A DNA stretch of 64,000 bases from assembly GCA_963749485.1 (NCBI GenBank), contig CAVVMV010000017.1, forward strand, positions 7,324 through 71,323, written 5' to 3'. The notes under the pieces were generated by a model. That model was not told where the DNA came from. It ran no database searches and saw only the letters and a list, made by a program, of their open reading frames with translations. This document shows, in pieces, positions 26,633 to 36,491 of the stretch. A program made the position numbers and the translations under genes. How positions within the stretch are numbered: the stretch's first letter is position 1; the number at the start of each line of letters is the position of its first letter. Origin of the DNA: JAZGGS01 sp963749485. Lineage in GTDB: Bacteria; Bacteroidota; Ignavibacteria; Ignavibacteriales; Ignavibacteriaceae.

Positions 26633-29600
26633 AATTATTGCCTGAAATTCCTTTTCTTAATGATTTTTCAATAGATTTTTTAAAGCTCTGAAGGTTTACA
26701 GGTTTCTGGAAGACAAATTCAATTCCAAGTTCAAGGTAATCCTGTGCTACATTCCTCTCAATCTTTCGGCTTAAAACCAGTACCGGGAGGGTGCTTACCA
26801 GGTTTGCTTTAATAAGTTCCTGCACAAAATCATATCCATTCAATTCAGGCATTTGATGCTCTGTAATAACTAATGCGGGTGGAGAGACGGAAATCATTTC
26901 AAGTGCTTCTTTGCCATTGGAAGCAACCTCCACGTTATATTCCGGCGTAATGTTTTTAAGAATTTTAGAGTAAAGCAGCCGGTCGGTTTTGTTATCATCA
27001 ACAATTAAAATGCTTGCAGAAGCAGTAGGCAGTGTAAACTTAAACTCGGAACCTTTACCGTATTCACTTTCCACCCAAATCTTTCCGCCATGTTTTTCTA
27101 TAATATCTTTTACTAAAGATAAACCTAAACCGCTTCCTTTTTCACCGCTGGTTCCTTCGGAAGTAAATTTTGTATCAACACTAAAAAGCTTATTAATATT
27201 TTCCTGCTTTAATTCCCCGCCCGGTATCCTTAATGGAGAATTCTAAAAATCTTACAGTTCCGGATGGTTTAACAAAAACTGTTACTTTATCATCCTTGCT
27301 GGTAAATTTAATTGCATTTGATAATAGGTTATTAAAAACCTGTTCAATTAAATGTTTATCAGCAAAAACAAAGTAATCATTACCAACGGTTGAGTGGACA
27401 TTTATTCCTTTTTGAAACGACATTCCGGATAAGGTATTAATCGATTTTTCGATAATTGATTTAGCTTGAATCTTTTGCGGTTCAAATTTTATTCTTCCTG
27501 TTTGCAGCCTTGTCCAGTCTAGCAGTGAATTAACAAGCGATAACATCGAGTTGGAAGATTCTTTTATAAAATTGATATACTGTGTACGTTCCTCTTTACT
27601 AAGCGTTTCATCATTTGAGAGCAGTTCGGTAAAACCTAAAATTGAGCTAAAGGGAGTTCGCAGATCGTGAGAGATAATTGAGATGAACCTGTCTTTTGTT
27701 TCGTTCAGCTTCAGCAGGTTTTCTGTAGATTTTTTCAGTTCTTCCTCTGCTCTTTTCTTTAAAGTAATATCACTTACCAATCCATAAATTTTTTGAATCT
27801 TACCTGCTTCATCTCTTATTATTTTCACTTTATTTCTTATCCAAACCGCTCCGCCTTGTTTGTTTATTATTCTAACTTCCATTTCGCTGGATAACTGGAA
27901 CTTGCTGCGTATAATAGCCGAAAGCCTCTTCTTAAGCATAGGAAAATCATCGGGGTGAATAATTTTTAAGAAGAGTTTGGAGTCTCCAAGAAAATCGGCT
28001 TGAGAATAGCCGGTTACTTTTTCCACTGCAGATGTGTAGAACAATGGACGCATCAAATTATCTACCCGCTCAAAGGTATAAAGGAAGTCATCAATATTTT
28101 CAGTTACATTCCTGTATTTTTCTTCCGATTCTCTTATAACTTTCTGTGCACGTTTTCGCTCGGTTACATCACGCGTAACCATTTCAACAAATACTTTATT
28201 ATCCGATTCAAAAGAGGAGACTGATATTTCAGTGTATATAAAAGAATTATCATGCTTTTTAGCAAGAAATTCAAAACGATCCGGCGCATTTTTTTTCTGT
28301 TCAAGTAAACGAAAATATTCCACTACTTTTAGAACATCATCGTTCGAAACCAGGTCTATCAAGTCCCTGCCAACCAGTTCGATCCCCATTATCGTAGCCA
28401 AATATTTCTGCAAATGAATTGTTGGCTTTTACTATCTTACCTTCTGATTCTACAGCAATGCCATCTTGCGATACTTCGAAGAGTGACCGGTAAAGCGGCA
28501 ATTCCTTTTCGGCGGATTTTTCTGCTGATATATCAGTTAGAAAAAAGTTGTATCCATTCTTTTTAGTATCAACATCAAAAAAAGAATTTATTATTGGAAG
28601 AGTTGGTACTTCTTTTTTCTTTTTGGTTAAAAAGGGCAAGGTAATAGTTTTGGTATTCTCTTTGCTGAGTTTATTTAAATCGAAAGAATTATTTTTTAAG
28701 TAAGAAGGTGAAATCAGCTCGGAAATATTTTTCCCGGTTATTTCTTCCTCATTATAATCCAGCACTTTTAAAAATGTTGAATTGGCATATATTATTTTTC
28801 CTGCCCGATCAACCGAACAAATTAATTGCCCGGTGTTTGCAACAATATTCTTAAGGATTTTTTCTGATGATTTTATTTTCTCATCTTCTTCAAAACGTTC
28901 CGTTATATTGTTGCACAGAACAATTATGGCTTCCTGCTTCTCGTCAGCAAAAGAAAATTTCAGCTCGAAGGTTTGCTTAACCTGGTCTTCGCCAAAGATA
29001 TTAACATTAATTTCCCATACCTTTTGCTGTTTTAAATCTCCAAGTATTTTTTTGAAATAATCTTCATTAAATAGTTTAAGGGCTTCGCCAAAAAACTTAC
29101 CCATCATCTCTTCGGCTTGATGACCAAAGAGTATTACTGCTTCATCATCCCAGAAAATTATATTACCCGTATTATCTACAGCAAACAGGGCATTTGATAA
29201 ATTGGAGGTAACAGACCTGTAATAATCTAGTTCTGATACCAGCCTGTCTTTCCGCGATTTTTCAACTGCTTCGGAAGTTACATCGTTAAAGAAAAAATAG
29301 ATAAACTGGATAGTTCCTCTCTTACTAAGCAGCGGTTCAATCCTGCATTCAAAAGTGTACTGCTTATCAGAAATATTCAGTTCGAGGTTTTTCCTAAGGG
29401 GCTCTTTAGTTTTTGTTACCTTAGCCATACTTTCGGTAAGAGAGTTTTGTGCTGAAGAATTAAAAAGTTCAGAAAGATTTTTGCCAATAATTGATGGCTG
29501 ACTAATGTTTAATTTTTCGGGAGCGCTGCCTGCTGAAAATTTTATTTCACCTTTTTGATTTGTAACAATTAAAAAATCGTTTACTCTTCTTATAGCTTTT

Positions 29601-29999
29601 TCAATATAATCTGCGCGCAGTTCATGTTGGATCGGATAGATCGGTAAGAATTTTAATATCTTCAATTAATAAAATTCCACCCGAAAGTTTTTCTTCCTGG
29701 TAAAGCGGTGCACCTTTAACAATAAGAGTTATACGTCCACCGTCATTTGTGCGTACCTCTCTTATTTCCTTCTCAAACGAAAAGCCCTCTTTAAGTTCTC
29801 TAAGCTCTTCCGTTAAACTCGCCGAAGGAAAAATATCAGTTTCAAAAATGTTGGTACCCAATAGTGATGGAATTTCGAGCTGGTAAAGAATTCCGAACTT
29901 TTCAAAATTCTGGTTTACCAGATCAATTTTTCCATCCACTGAAAAGGTGATTATACCAACAGGTGCCTGCTCAATAATGTTGGATATGTTATTTACCAT
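26625..29999 (-). CDS. Hybrid sensor histidine kinase with multiple PAS domains and a C-terminal receiver (frameshifted)
   Basis: About 1,120 residues in three or four frames, breaks near 29640, 28400 and 27230. Order: four to five PAS/PAC units (for example GIITFSVDGKIDLVNQNFEK, LICSVDRAGKIIYANSTFLK, GYSQADFLGDSKLF), HisKA with the phospho-His in FISIISHDLRTPFSSILGF, HATPase_c (NLLSNAIKFTSKDDKVTV; KDTGRGI; GSGLGLSLVKDIIEKHGG) and a receiver (SILIVDDNKTDR ... FVFQKPV). No membrane helix is visible, so a cytosolic sensor is inferred. In the receiver the phospho-acceptor position reads Glu (ALVITEHQMPELNG, where Asp is usual). No response regulator gene lies beside it. Confidence 0.87.
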
Positions 30000-30564
30000 A
30001 TTGAAGCGGATTTATGATGACAATCCTTAGAATGATTTTTTGAGTTTCGCCCTTTTAACTCGCTGCTGTAAATTAACATCAATAATAATGCTAAATTCTG
30101 GTTGCTTTTAACATCTTTTGATTAATAGGATGAAGTTATTTCGCTGCTGAAAAAACTTTGATATCTGTTAATTATTAGTGAATTTAGAAGAGAAGAAGAA
30201 TCAAATTGGCTGAACTCTTTTTCCAGCTATTTTTTTGAGATCCTGAAAATCTTAAATAAATTGATATTTATCGTCTCATTTTGAGTCGCACAAAATAACT
30301 CGACTGTTCAACACTGAGAAAATTTATATTTGCTGTAGATGAGATATTTTTCAGATATAAAACTCTCCCATAAAATTGCGCTGATACAGTCCGCGTTCAT
30401 TAAAGCAATTCATGCAACCACTCTCATCTCATTTGTTCTACTCCATAAGATGAGTCTGATTAATTTAATTTCTACTTAAAGTAAAAACTTTATTGCTGTG
30501 TTACACAAGTTACTAACATAGATTTTTAGTAAATTTTGAATATTAATAAACTGAGTATATCTAT
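30000..30564. other. Long intergenic region between the kinase and mlaE
   Basis: 565 AT-rich bases with no gene found on either strand. It must hold the promoters of both divergent genes. Visible small structures: the 12-mer TTACTAACATAG at 30510-30521 and again at 30569-30580, 59 bases apart, and CTCATCT paired with AGATGAG around 30422-30453. A degraded gene cannot be excluded but no conserved peptide was recognised. Confidence 0.4.
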
Positions 30565-31338
30565 TTGCTTACTAACATAGTACAAGCACTCGGCAAAAAA
30601 ACTTTAAGCTTCCTCGAGGAATTCGGGCAGATATCCATTCTGTTTTTTAATATTATTAGAAATATTAAAAATGTTCCGCGCACTGCAAAGGTTATCCTTC
30701 ACCAGATGGAACATATTGGTGTTAATTAGCTGCCGTTAGTTCTTATCATCGCTGTTTTTACAGGAGCTGTGGCTGCATGGCAAGCCGCTTACCAGTTAAA
30801 GGGTCTCGCACCTATGTCTATCCTTGGCGGAACAACAAGCAGGGCAATAATAACAGAGCTGGGACCTGTGCTTACAGGAATTGTTATTGCCGGAAGAGTT
30901 GGCGCCTCTATTGCTGCAGAGCTTGGAACAATGAAAGTAACGGAACAGATAGATGCCCTGGAAATTATGGCTATCGATCCGATCAGGTATCTTGCTATGC
31001 CAAGAATGCTTGCTTCTCTGCTTATGATGCCGATCCTGGTTATTTTTGCTAATACTATTGCAGTATTCGGAGCGTTTATTGTATCCAACTATTTTCTAAA
31101 TGTTACATTCGAGGTTTTTTTCGATTCGGTTAAATACTTTTTTATATTTTCAGATCTTACTGCCGGTTTGGTAAAAGCTGTTTTCTTTGGTGGTGTAACT
31201 GCGTTGCTGGGATGCCACATTGGATTTAGAACTCAAGGTGGTGCAGAGGGAGTTGGTTTTTCTACTATTCGTTCCTTTGTTTTATCTGCTGCGATGATTT
31301 TAATACTAGATTACGTTCTCTGGATGTTGATGTTTTAA
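30565..31338 (+). CDS. mlaE: MlaE/YrbE-family ABC transporter permease (in-frame stop)
   Basis: Permease of the Mla-type lipid transport system of the inner membrane. Conserved parts are PLVLIIAVFTGAVAAWQAAY, ITELGPVLTGIVIAGRVGAS, AAELGTMKVTEQIDALEIMA with DPIRYLAMPRM, and GCHIGFRTQGGAEGVG. The N-terminal part reads ALGKKTLSFLEEFGQIS from TTG 30565. A TAG at 30727-30729 interrupts IGVN-LPL; reading AAT AGC CTG instead restores the usual N-S-L-P, so two compensating indels are likely. Normal length about 257. No mlaF ATPase or mlaD gene lies nearby. Confidence 0.85.
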
Positions 31339-31461
31339 CAATCATAAATAAATAGCAACTAATAAAATCATATAGGAATTTTCATTTATCCTATTTTATT
31401 TTATATTCACAAAAAATTCATTAAATAGAAATATTCTCAAAATAAAATTTCAGGCAAAATC

Positions 31462-32550
31462 ATGGATAAAATCAATTATAATATTAAAGAAAGAACTACC
31501 CCGGTTGAACTACCGGAAGCTCTCGGCTTTGGTAAAATTTTTAGCGATCATGTTTTTCAAATGGATTACAGTCCTGAAAAAGGATGGCATAATCCTGAAA
31601 TCACAGAAATCAGTAATCTTCCACTACATCCTGCTACAATGTTTATTCATTACGGGCAGGCAGTTTTCGAAGGATTAAAAGCTTTCAAACAAACGGATGG
31701 CAACATTGTAATTTTTAGAGCCAAAAATCATTTTGAAAGAATAAATAATTCTTCAAGAAGAGTTTGCATTCCTGAGTTGGATGTTGATTTTGTTCTGGAA
31801 GCATTAAAAGAACTTGTTTATATTGAGCGCGATTGGATACCAACAACAAAAGGCGAAGCACTTTATATAAGACCCTTTATTTTCGGCGCCGATCCTTTCC
31901 TCGGTGTTCGCCCATCACCAAACTACAAGTTAATTATTCTTTTGTCTCCTGTAGGCGCATATTATCCTGAAGGTTTTAATCCCTGTTAAAATTCTTGTAC
32001 AGGATGATTATGTTCGCGCTGTGCGTAAAGGACTTGGTGAATGTAAAACTCCTGCAAATTATGCTGCAAGCTTGCTGGCAGGTGAAGAAGCTATTAAAAA
32101 AGGATTTACACAGGTTTTATGGTTCGATGGTGTTGAGCAAAAGTATATTGAAGAAGTTGGTACAATGAACATCTTCATAAACCTTAAAGATGAAATTGTT
32201 ACACCAAAACTTAACGGTAGTATTTTACCCGGTATTACAAGAAGAACCGTAATTGAACTGCTTAAAGAATGGAATATGAATGTTGTTGAAAGAGATATTA
32301 CTATTGATGAAGTAGTAAAAGCTTATGATGATGGAAACCTTGTTGGAATTTTTGGAACAGGTACCGCTGCAATTATCTCTACCGTTGGTTGGTTAACATA
32401 TAAAGATAAAAGATGACTTTAAATAACGGCAAACCAAATGAACTGGACCTTAAACTTTTTAATGAAATTACTGCAATCCATTACGGTGAAAAAGAAGATA
32501 CACACAACTGGCTGATGCAGGTTGAAAAGAAAGGTGTTGAAGTAGGTTAA
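31462..32550 (+). CDS. ilvE: Branched-chain amino acid aminotransferase (two frameshifts)
   Basis: Class IV PLP transaminase acting on Val, Leu, Ile and their keto acids. Visible: MFIHYGQAVFEGLKAFKQ, YIRPFIFGADPFLGVRPSP, the lysine-bearing GECKTPANYAASLLAG, the EEVGTMNIFINL cofactor loop, GSILPGITRRTVIEL and FGTGTAAIISTVG. Frames break near 31985 and 32412; the C-terminal frame ends EKKGVEVG at 32550, giving about 362 residues, the length of type II BCATs. It stands alone with a clear terminator behind it. Confidence 0.93.
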
Positions 32551-32586
32551 AATAAATTTCAACAACTCATAATCCTCAAAAATATT

Positions 32587-32625
32587 GGCAGGATGGTGAA
32601 TTAAATTTTACCATCCTGTTTTTCT
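32587..32625 (+). terminator. Rho-independent terminator of ilvE
   Basis: CAGGATGGT (32589-32597) pairs perfectly with ACCATCCTG (32610-32618) over a 12-base loop, followed by TTTTTCTATT. Confidence 0.85.
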
Positions 32626-32677
32626 ATTACTTCTAGTCATTATACTAAACCTTCATTTAATCCTCAAAAAACTTCAA

Positions 32678-33942
32678 TTATTTCTGCAAGATAAGTTTTT
32701 TGCTAGTAGAATAATTTCCAGACGTTAGCCTATATAAATATATGCCACTCGATAAATCGTATACATTCCCACCAGCAGAGGTTACGCTTACAGCGGAAAA
32801 CTCAATTTCATAACTTCCAGCTAATTTTTCTTCATTCACGAGTGTAGCAACTTCGTTTCCCAAAATGTCGTAAATCTTTAAGGTAACAAATCCGGGTTGA
32901 CTAATTGAATATCTGATACTTGTATTGGGATTAAAAGGATTGGGATAGTTTTGCCAAAGAATAAAATCATACGGTTCCTGATTTTCTGTTTGTGATTACA
33001 CTTGGTTCATCAAACTGTATAACATATATTCCATCTAATTGACAAGTTGCAAATACAATTTTGTCTTTTACATAAATGTCTGAACCGTAATCTGGTAATG
33101 GATAGTAACCCGCAACTTTTAAAATCTGTCGGATTGCTTATATCTACAACTGTAAGTTGATGGAAAGTTTGACAGTATGCATAGTCTCCTTCTAATTTCG
33201 ATTGAAATTCCTCCTCCATCTTCTAAATGATCTAGCAACTGAGGATTATTAATATCGGATATATCAAAAGCATATAGATTCCGTGGGGGGTAACATAAAC
33301 AATGTTATCTTTAACTTTTACATCAGCAGCAGAACCAGAAGGGACTAAAGTCAAAGTAGCTAGTTCAATCAGATTTGCTGGATCACTAAAATCAAATATT
33401 TTTACTCCAGTATCTTCGGACGCAGCAAATAGTAAACTATCGGAGATATCAAGTCCCCAAACATCATCAATATTTTCATCAACACGGCTTATTTCATAAG
33501 GATTTTGAGGATCGGAAACATCAATAACTAATAATGCTTTGTTTAGAGTTCCCAGAAAAGCAATTCCATTGTGAACAATAACAGCTTCTATAACTTCGGC
33601 TGTTACTAAATGTGATAATATAATTGGATTCTCAGGGGAGGAAATATCTACTATTAAAAATCCATAATAAGTACCTAAATATGCATACTGATCATCTACA
33701 AATATTGAATTGATAAAATCAGATATTGAATCACTAAAAATTAATTCGGGACTATAAATATCTGAAATATTAAGAATAGAAAAATTATCGAATCCAGTGA
33801 AAGCAAAATTATCATTAACTTGAAGAGCGTAGGCATTAACTAAGTTACCAGTGGTTGTTAATAATCTGCAATTAAGTGAGTCTTGTCCATATGAAGCAGA
33901 ATGAAGTAAGAAAATCAGTAAAAGTAATTTTATAAATTTCAT
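32678..33942 (-). CDS. LVIVD-repeat beta-propeller protein with a type IX secretion C-terminal tail (frameshifted)
   Basis: The signal peptide MKFIKLLLLIFLLHSASYG is followed by repeated blades of the kind YLGTYYGFLIVDISSPENP, FLGTLNKALLVIDVSDPQNP and FAASEDTGVKIFDFSDPANL, the LVIVD signature. After several frame breaks (33230 to 32870) the C-terminus gives NPNTSIRYSISQPGFVTLKI, then YDILGNEVATLVNEEKLAGS and GIYLYRLTSGNYSTSKKLIL, a Por/T9SS type A sorting domain. Export through the outer membrane by T9SS is inferred. About 420 residues. Start 33942 is preferred over 33948 for the signal peptide. Confidence 0.8.
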
Positions 33943-34098
33943 AAACACTCCATTCTTATACGGTTACCAAATTAAATACACCCTCTTGAGATTCTATTAA
34001 TAAGATGTGAAGTAAATATTATTCTAATTTAAACAATAATCCTGCTTATTACTTCATCTGATATCTTTAAATATTTAATAATTTATTTTAAAAAGGAC

Positions 34099-34148
34099 TT
34101 GACAAGTGCTCAAATGTACACTATATTAGTAGTGAACAAAAGAGCACT
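34099..34148 (+). promoter_or_regulatory. lexA promoter with two operator-like 18-mers
   Basis: TTGACA (34099-34104) and TATATT (34122-34127), 17 bases apart, lie 25 bases before the lexA ATG. AGTGCTCAAATGTACACT (34105-34122) fills the spacer. A second site, AGTGAACAAAAGAGCACT (34131-34148), is the inverse of AGTGCTCTTTTGTTCACT. The two share 14 of 18 bases and each is an AGTG...CACT dyad with a GNNC-N4-G core resembling Gram-positive LexA boxes. Auto-repression by LexA is inferred. Confidence 0.65.
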
Positions 34149-34151
34149 ACT

Positions 34152-34801
34152 ATGAAAAAAGAATTAACAGACCGGCAAAGAGACATTTTAGATTTTATTA
34201 ACCAATTTCTTGCAGAAAACGGCTATCCTCCAACATTAAGGGAAATTGGAAAACATTTCCAGATATCTTCAACTTTTGGAGTTAAACGCCATTTGGATGC
34301 GCTTGAAAAAAAGGGATACCTGAATGTTGAAAGTAATGCCAGCCGGGGAATCTCACTTAATTAAAGAAGATACAGGTCTTTCCGATCTGGCAGCCGCACT
34401 TAAAAAATGAAGTGTTTAGTAAAATTCCGGTTGTTGGAAGAGTTGCTGCAGGTTCACCTATTCTTGCAATGGAAAATATTGAGGGCTCGGTTATTATCGA
34501 TCCTGCTTTTATTAAAAATGCCGAAGATGCTTTTGCTTTAAGAGTAAGTGGAGATAGTATGATAAACGCCGGAATTTTTGAAAACGATTTGGTTATTGTT
34601 TCACCAAACGAAAAAGGAATAAACGGTGATGTAATTGTTGCAATGCTGGATGATGAGGTTACAGTAAAAACTCTGGAGAAAAAAGAAAACAAAATAAGAT
34701 TGATACCTGAAAATGATAATTATAAACCAATTGAAATAAATAGAACTAATGAGTTTTCAATTGTTGGTAAAGTAAAAGGGGTTGTTAGATGGCTAAATTA
34801 A
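34152..34801 (+). CDS. lexA: LexA repressor (two frameshifts)
   Basis: SOS repressor. N-terminal winged helix: LTDRQRDILDFINQFLAENG, PPTLREIGKHFQISSTFGVK and HLDALEKKGYL. Self-cleavage site in VGRVAAGSP (Ala-Gly), catalytic Ser in RVSGDSMINAGIFENDLVIV and Lys in VTVKTLEK. The frame breaks near 34362 and again in the A run at 34399-34405; the corrected linker reads IKEDTGLSDLAAALKNEVFSK. About 216 residues. It starts right after the operator pair and is followed within 12 and 14 bases by two small genes, forming a likely operon. Confidence 0.92.
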
Positions 34802-34813
34802 TAAGGAGATAGA

Positions 34814-35062
34814 ATGAAATCAGATATTTTTATTACAGCGATTAGAAACCGGAATTACTTAAGATTTTTATATGGACTACAGGAAATTCATATAGAGCCC
34901 TACTATATAGCGCGAGAGAGATCCGGCAAAAAAGTAATTTACGGCAGAGTTAATACAACAAAGGAAATAAAAAAGTTTGAATATGATAGGATAGCAAACA
35001 TTAAGGTAGTTGATACATTTAAGTTTTCTCCTATCATTCCAATAATTTCACAGGCAGTATAA
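34814..35062 (+). CDS. Small WYL-like domain protein downstream of lexA
   Basis: 82 residues: NRNYLRFLYGLQEIHIEPYY, then RERSGKKVIYGRV and a final strand pair FEYDRIANIKVV. The '..FxYxxxxxxxEPYYI...' layout fits the minimal WYL core, a ligand- or nucleic-acid-sensing SH3-like fold found in bacterial stress and defence regulators. There is no HTH, so it may act as a partner. An RBS (AAGGAGATAGA) sits just before ATG 34814, 12 bases after lexA. The assignment is by pattern only. Confidence 0.55.
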   Translation: MKSDIFITAIRNRNYLRFLYGLQEIHIEPYYIARERSGKKVIYGRVNTTKEIKKFEYDRIANIKVVDTFKFSPIIPIISQAV

Positions 35063-35076
35063 TTCAGGAGATTATT

Positions 35077-35508
35077 ATGTTGAATACAAGCGAAAGATAT
35101 ATTGTTGATTCACTTGTTGCACAATTCTGGAAACGAGGTTACTTAACAGTTAGCAGGCGTTTTGGCACTTACCTTCCTGAACCGGAAAGAGTAGGCGAAT
35201 TTAATGTTGATGTGGTTGCAAGGCAAAGAAACAAATACGCAATTGGTATATCTTTAAGTGAGGATGAATTAAACAACGCAGAACTTGCAGATAAAATCTA
35301 TTATTTAGCAACACGGCATACTAAATTTTCAAACAAACCGGTTATACTTTTTATAGGTGTTCCTGATAAATATTATAAACAGGTAAAAAATCTTCTGGAG
35401 CAGATGAATAAAGAGATTAGGCGTAATATTAAGCTGATCCAGATAATCGATGAATCAATATCAAAAACAAATATTTCCAAACAGAAAAGTAAAGTTTTGT
35501 TTTCTTAA
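35077..35508 (+). CDS. Hypothetical nuclease-fold-like protein, third gene of the lexA run
   Basis: 143 residues, intact, 14 bases after the WYL-like gene with RBS CAGGAG. The middle, GEFNVDVVARQRNKYAIGIS, has the alpha-beta-beta layout of restriction-endonuclease-like folds with E41 and D45 (E-x3-D), but the usual E-x-K on the next strand reads IGISLSEDE, so the lysine is missing. The C-terminal part ILFIGVPDKYYKQVKNLLEQ supplies further beta-alpha units. It may be a catalytically dead or divergent member. Co-transcription with lexA suggests a DNA-damage-related role, which is unproven. Confidence 0.55.
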   Translation: MLNTSERYIVDSLVAQFWKRGYLTVSRRFGTYLPEPERVGEFNVDVVARQRNKYAIGISLSEDELNNAELADKIYYLATRHTKFSNKPVILFIGVPDKYYKQVKNLLEQMNKEIRRNIKLIQIIDESISKTNISKQKSKVLFS

Positions 35509-35695
35509 TATTGCTTTTTATCTCTATAAACGAAGTTAATCCACAAATAAATCCATTCTCTATTTCTACCTTTTAGCGCAGTTACCTTCTTAATATTATT
35601 ATATTTCTAAGTTGCTTTAGCATAAAGAATGCTTGATTACCTTGATTTTATAGCTGTGTAGGTTTAATTTTACACGCTTAATCAAAATTTAGAAA

Positions 35696-36472
35696 ATGTC
35701 ATTGTCTAACAAAGAACAAACTCCTGATGAATTGCTGCAGGCGCAGCTAAAAAATTCAGGTGAAATACCTGCACATATTGCTATCATCATGGATGGAAAC
35801 GGCAGGTGGGCAAAATCCCGCGGTTTGCCAAGAGTTGCAGGGCACAAGCAGGGCGTTGAAACTGTTAGAGATATTGTAGAAGCTTCATCTCAAATAGGTG
35901 TTAAGTTTCTAACCCTTTATACATTTTCAACAGAAAACTGGAAGCGACCAGTTGAAGAGGTATCTATCCTTATGAGGTTGTTGTTAAATAATCTTAAGGA
36001 AAGAGTTGATGAGCTAGATGAGAAAGATATAAAAATTACATGTATTGGTGATATCAAATCTCTTCCAAAAGAAGTTCAAGAGCAGCTTGCTGCTGATATT
36101 GAGAGGACAAAAAATAATAAGCGAATGACTCTGAATTTAGCCCTTAGTTACAGTGGAAGATGGGAACTTTTGGAAGCATTTAAAAGTATTAATCGTTCAA
36201 TTCAGCAAAAAGAATTATTAGTTGAGGAAATCTCGGAAGAAACTATTTCTAATCATCTAACGACTAAAAACATGCCCGATCCGGATTTGATAATTAGAAC
36301 CAGCGGAGAGTTCAGGGTTAGCAACTTCCTTCTTTGGCAAGTCGCTTACTCAGAGTTTGTTATTTCAAATGTTTTCTGGCCTGAGTTCAAAAGAGAAGAT
36401 TTGTATGATGCAATAAGCAGTTTCCAAAAGCGCGAACGGAGATTTGGTAAAGTTAGTGAGCAAATTAAGTAA
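35696..36472 (+). CDS. uppS: Isoprenyl transferase (undecaprenyl diphosphate synthase)
   Basis: Cis-prenyltransferase making the C55 lipid carrier for peptidoglycan and LPS. The 258 residues are intact: IAIIMDGNGRWAKSRGLPRV with the metal-binding Asp and P-loop-like Arg, GHKQGVETVRDIV, LTLYTFSTENWKRP, and the C-terminal DPDLIIRTSGEFRVSNFLLW with YSEFVISNVFWPEF. It starts 20 bases ahead of bamA's region as the first gene of the envelope run. A 187-base spacer separates it from the lexA operon and should hold its promoter. Confidence 0.95.
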   Translation: MSLSNKEQTPDELLQAQLKNSGEIPAHIAIIMDGNGRWAKSRGLPRVAGHKQGVETVRDIVEASSQIGVKFLTLYTFSTENWKRPVEEVSILMRLLLNNLKERVDELDEKDIKITCIGDIKSLPKEVQEQLAADIERTKNNKRMTLNLALSYSGRWELLEAFKSINRSIQQKELLVEEISEETISNHLTTKNMPDPDLIIRTSGEFRVSNFLLWQVAYSEFVISNVFWPEFKREDLYDAISSFQKRERRFGKVSEQIK

Positions 36473-36491
36473 ATAAGAAAGTTTAAAAAGA

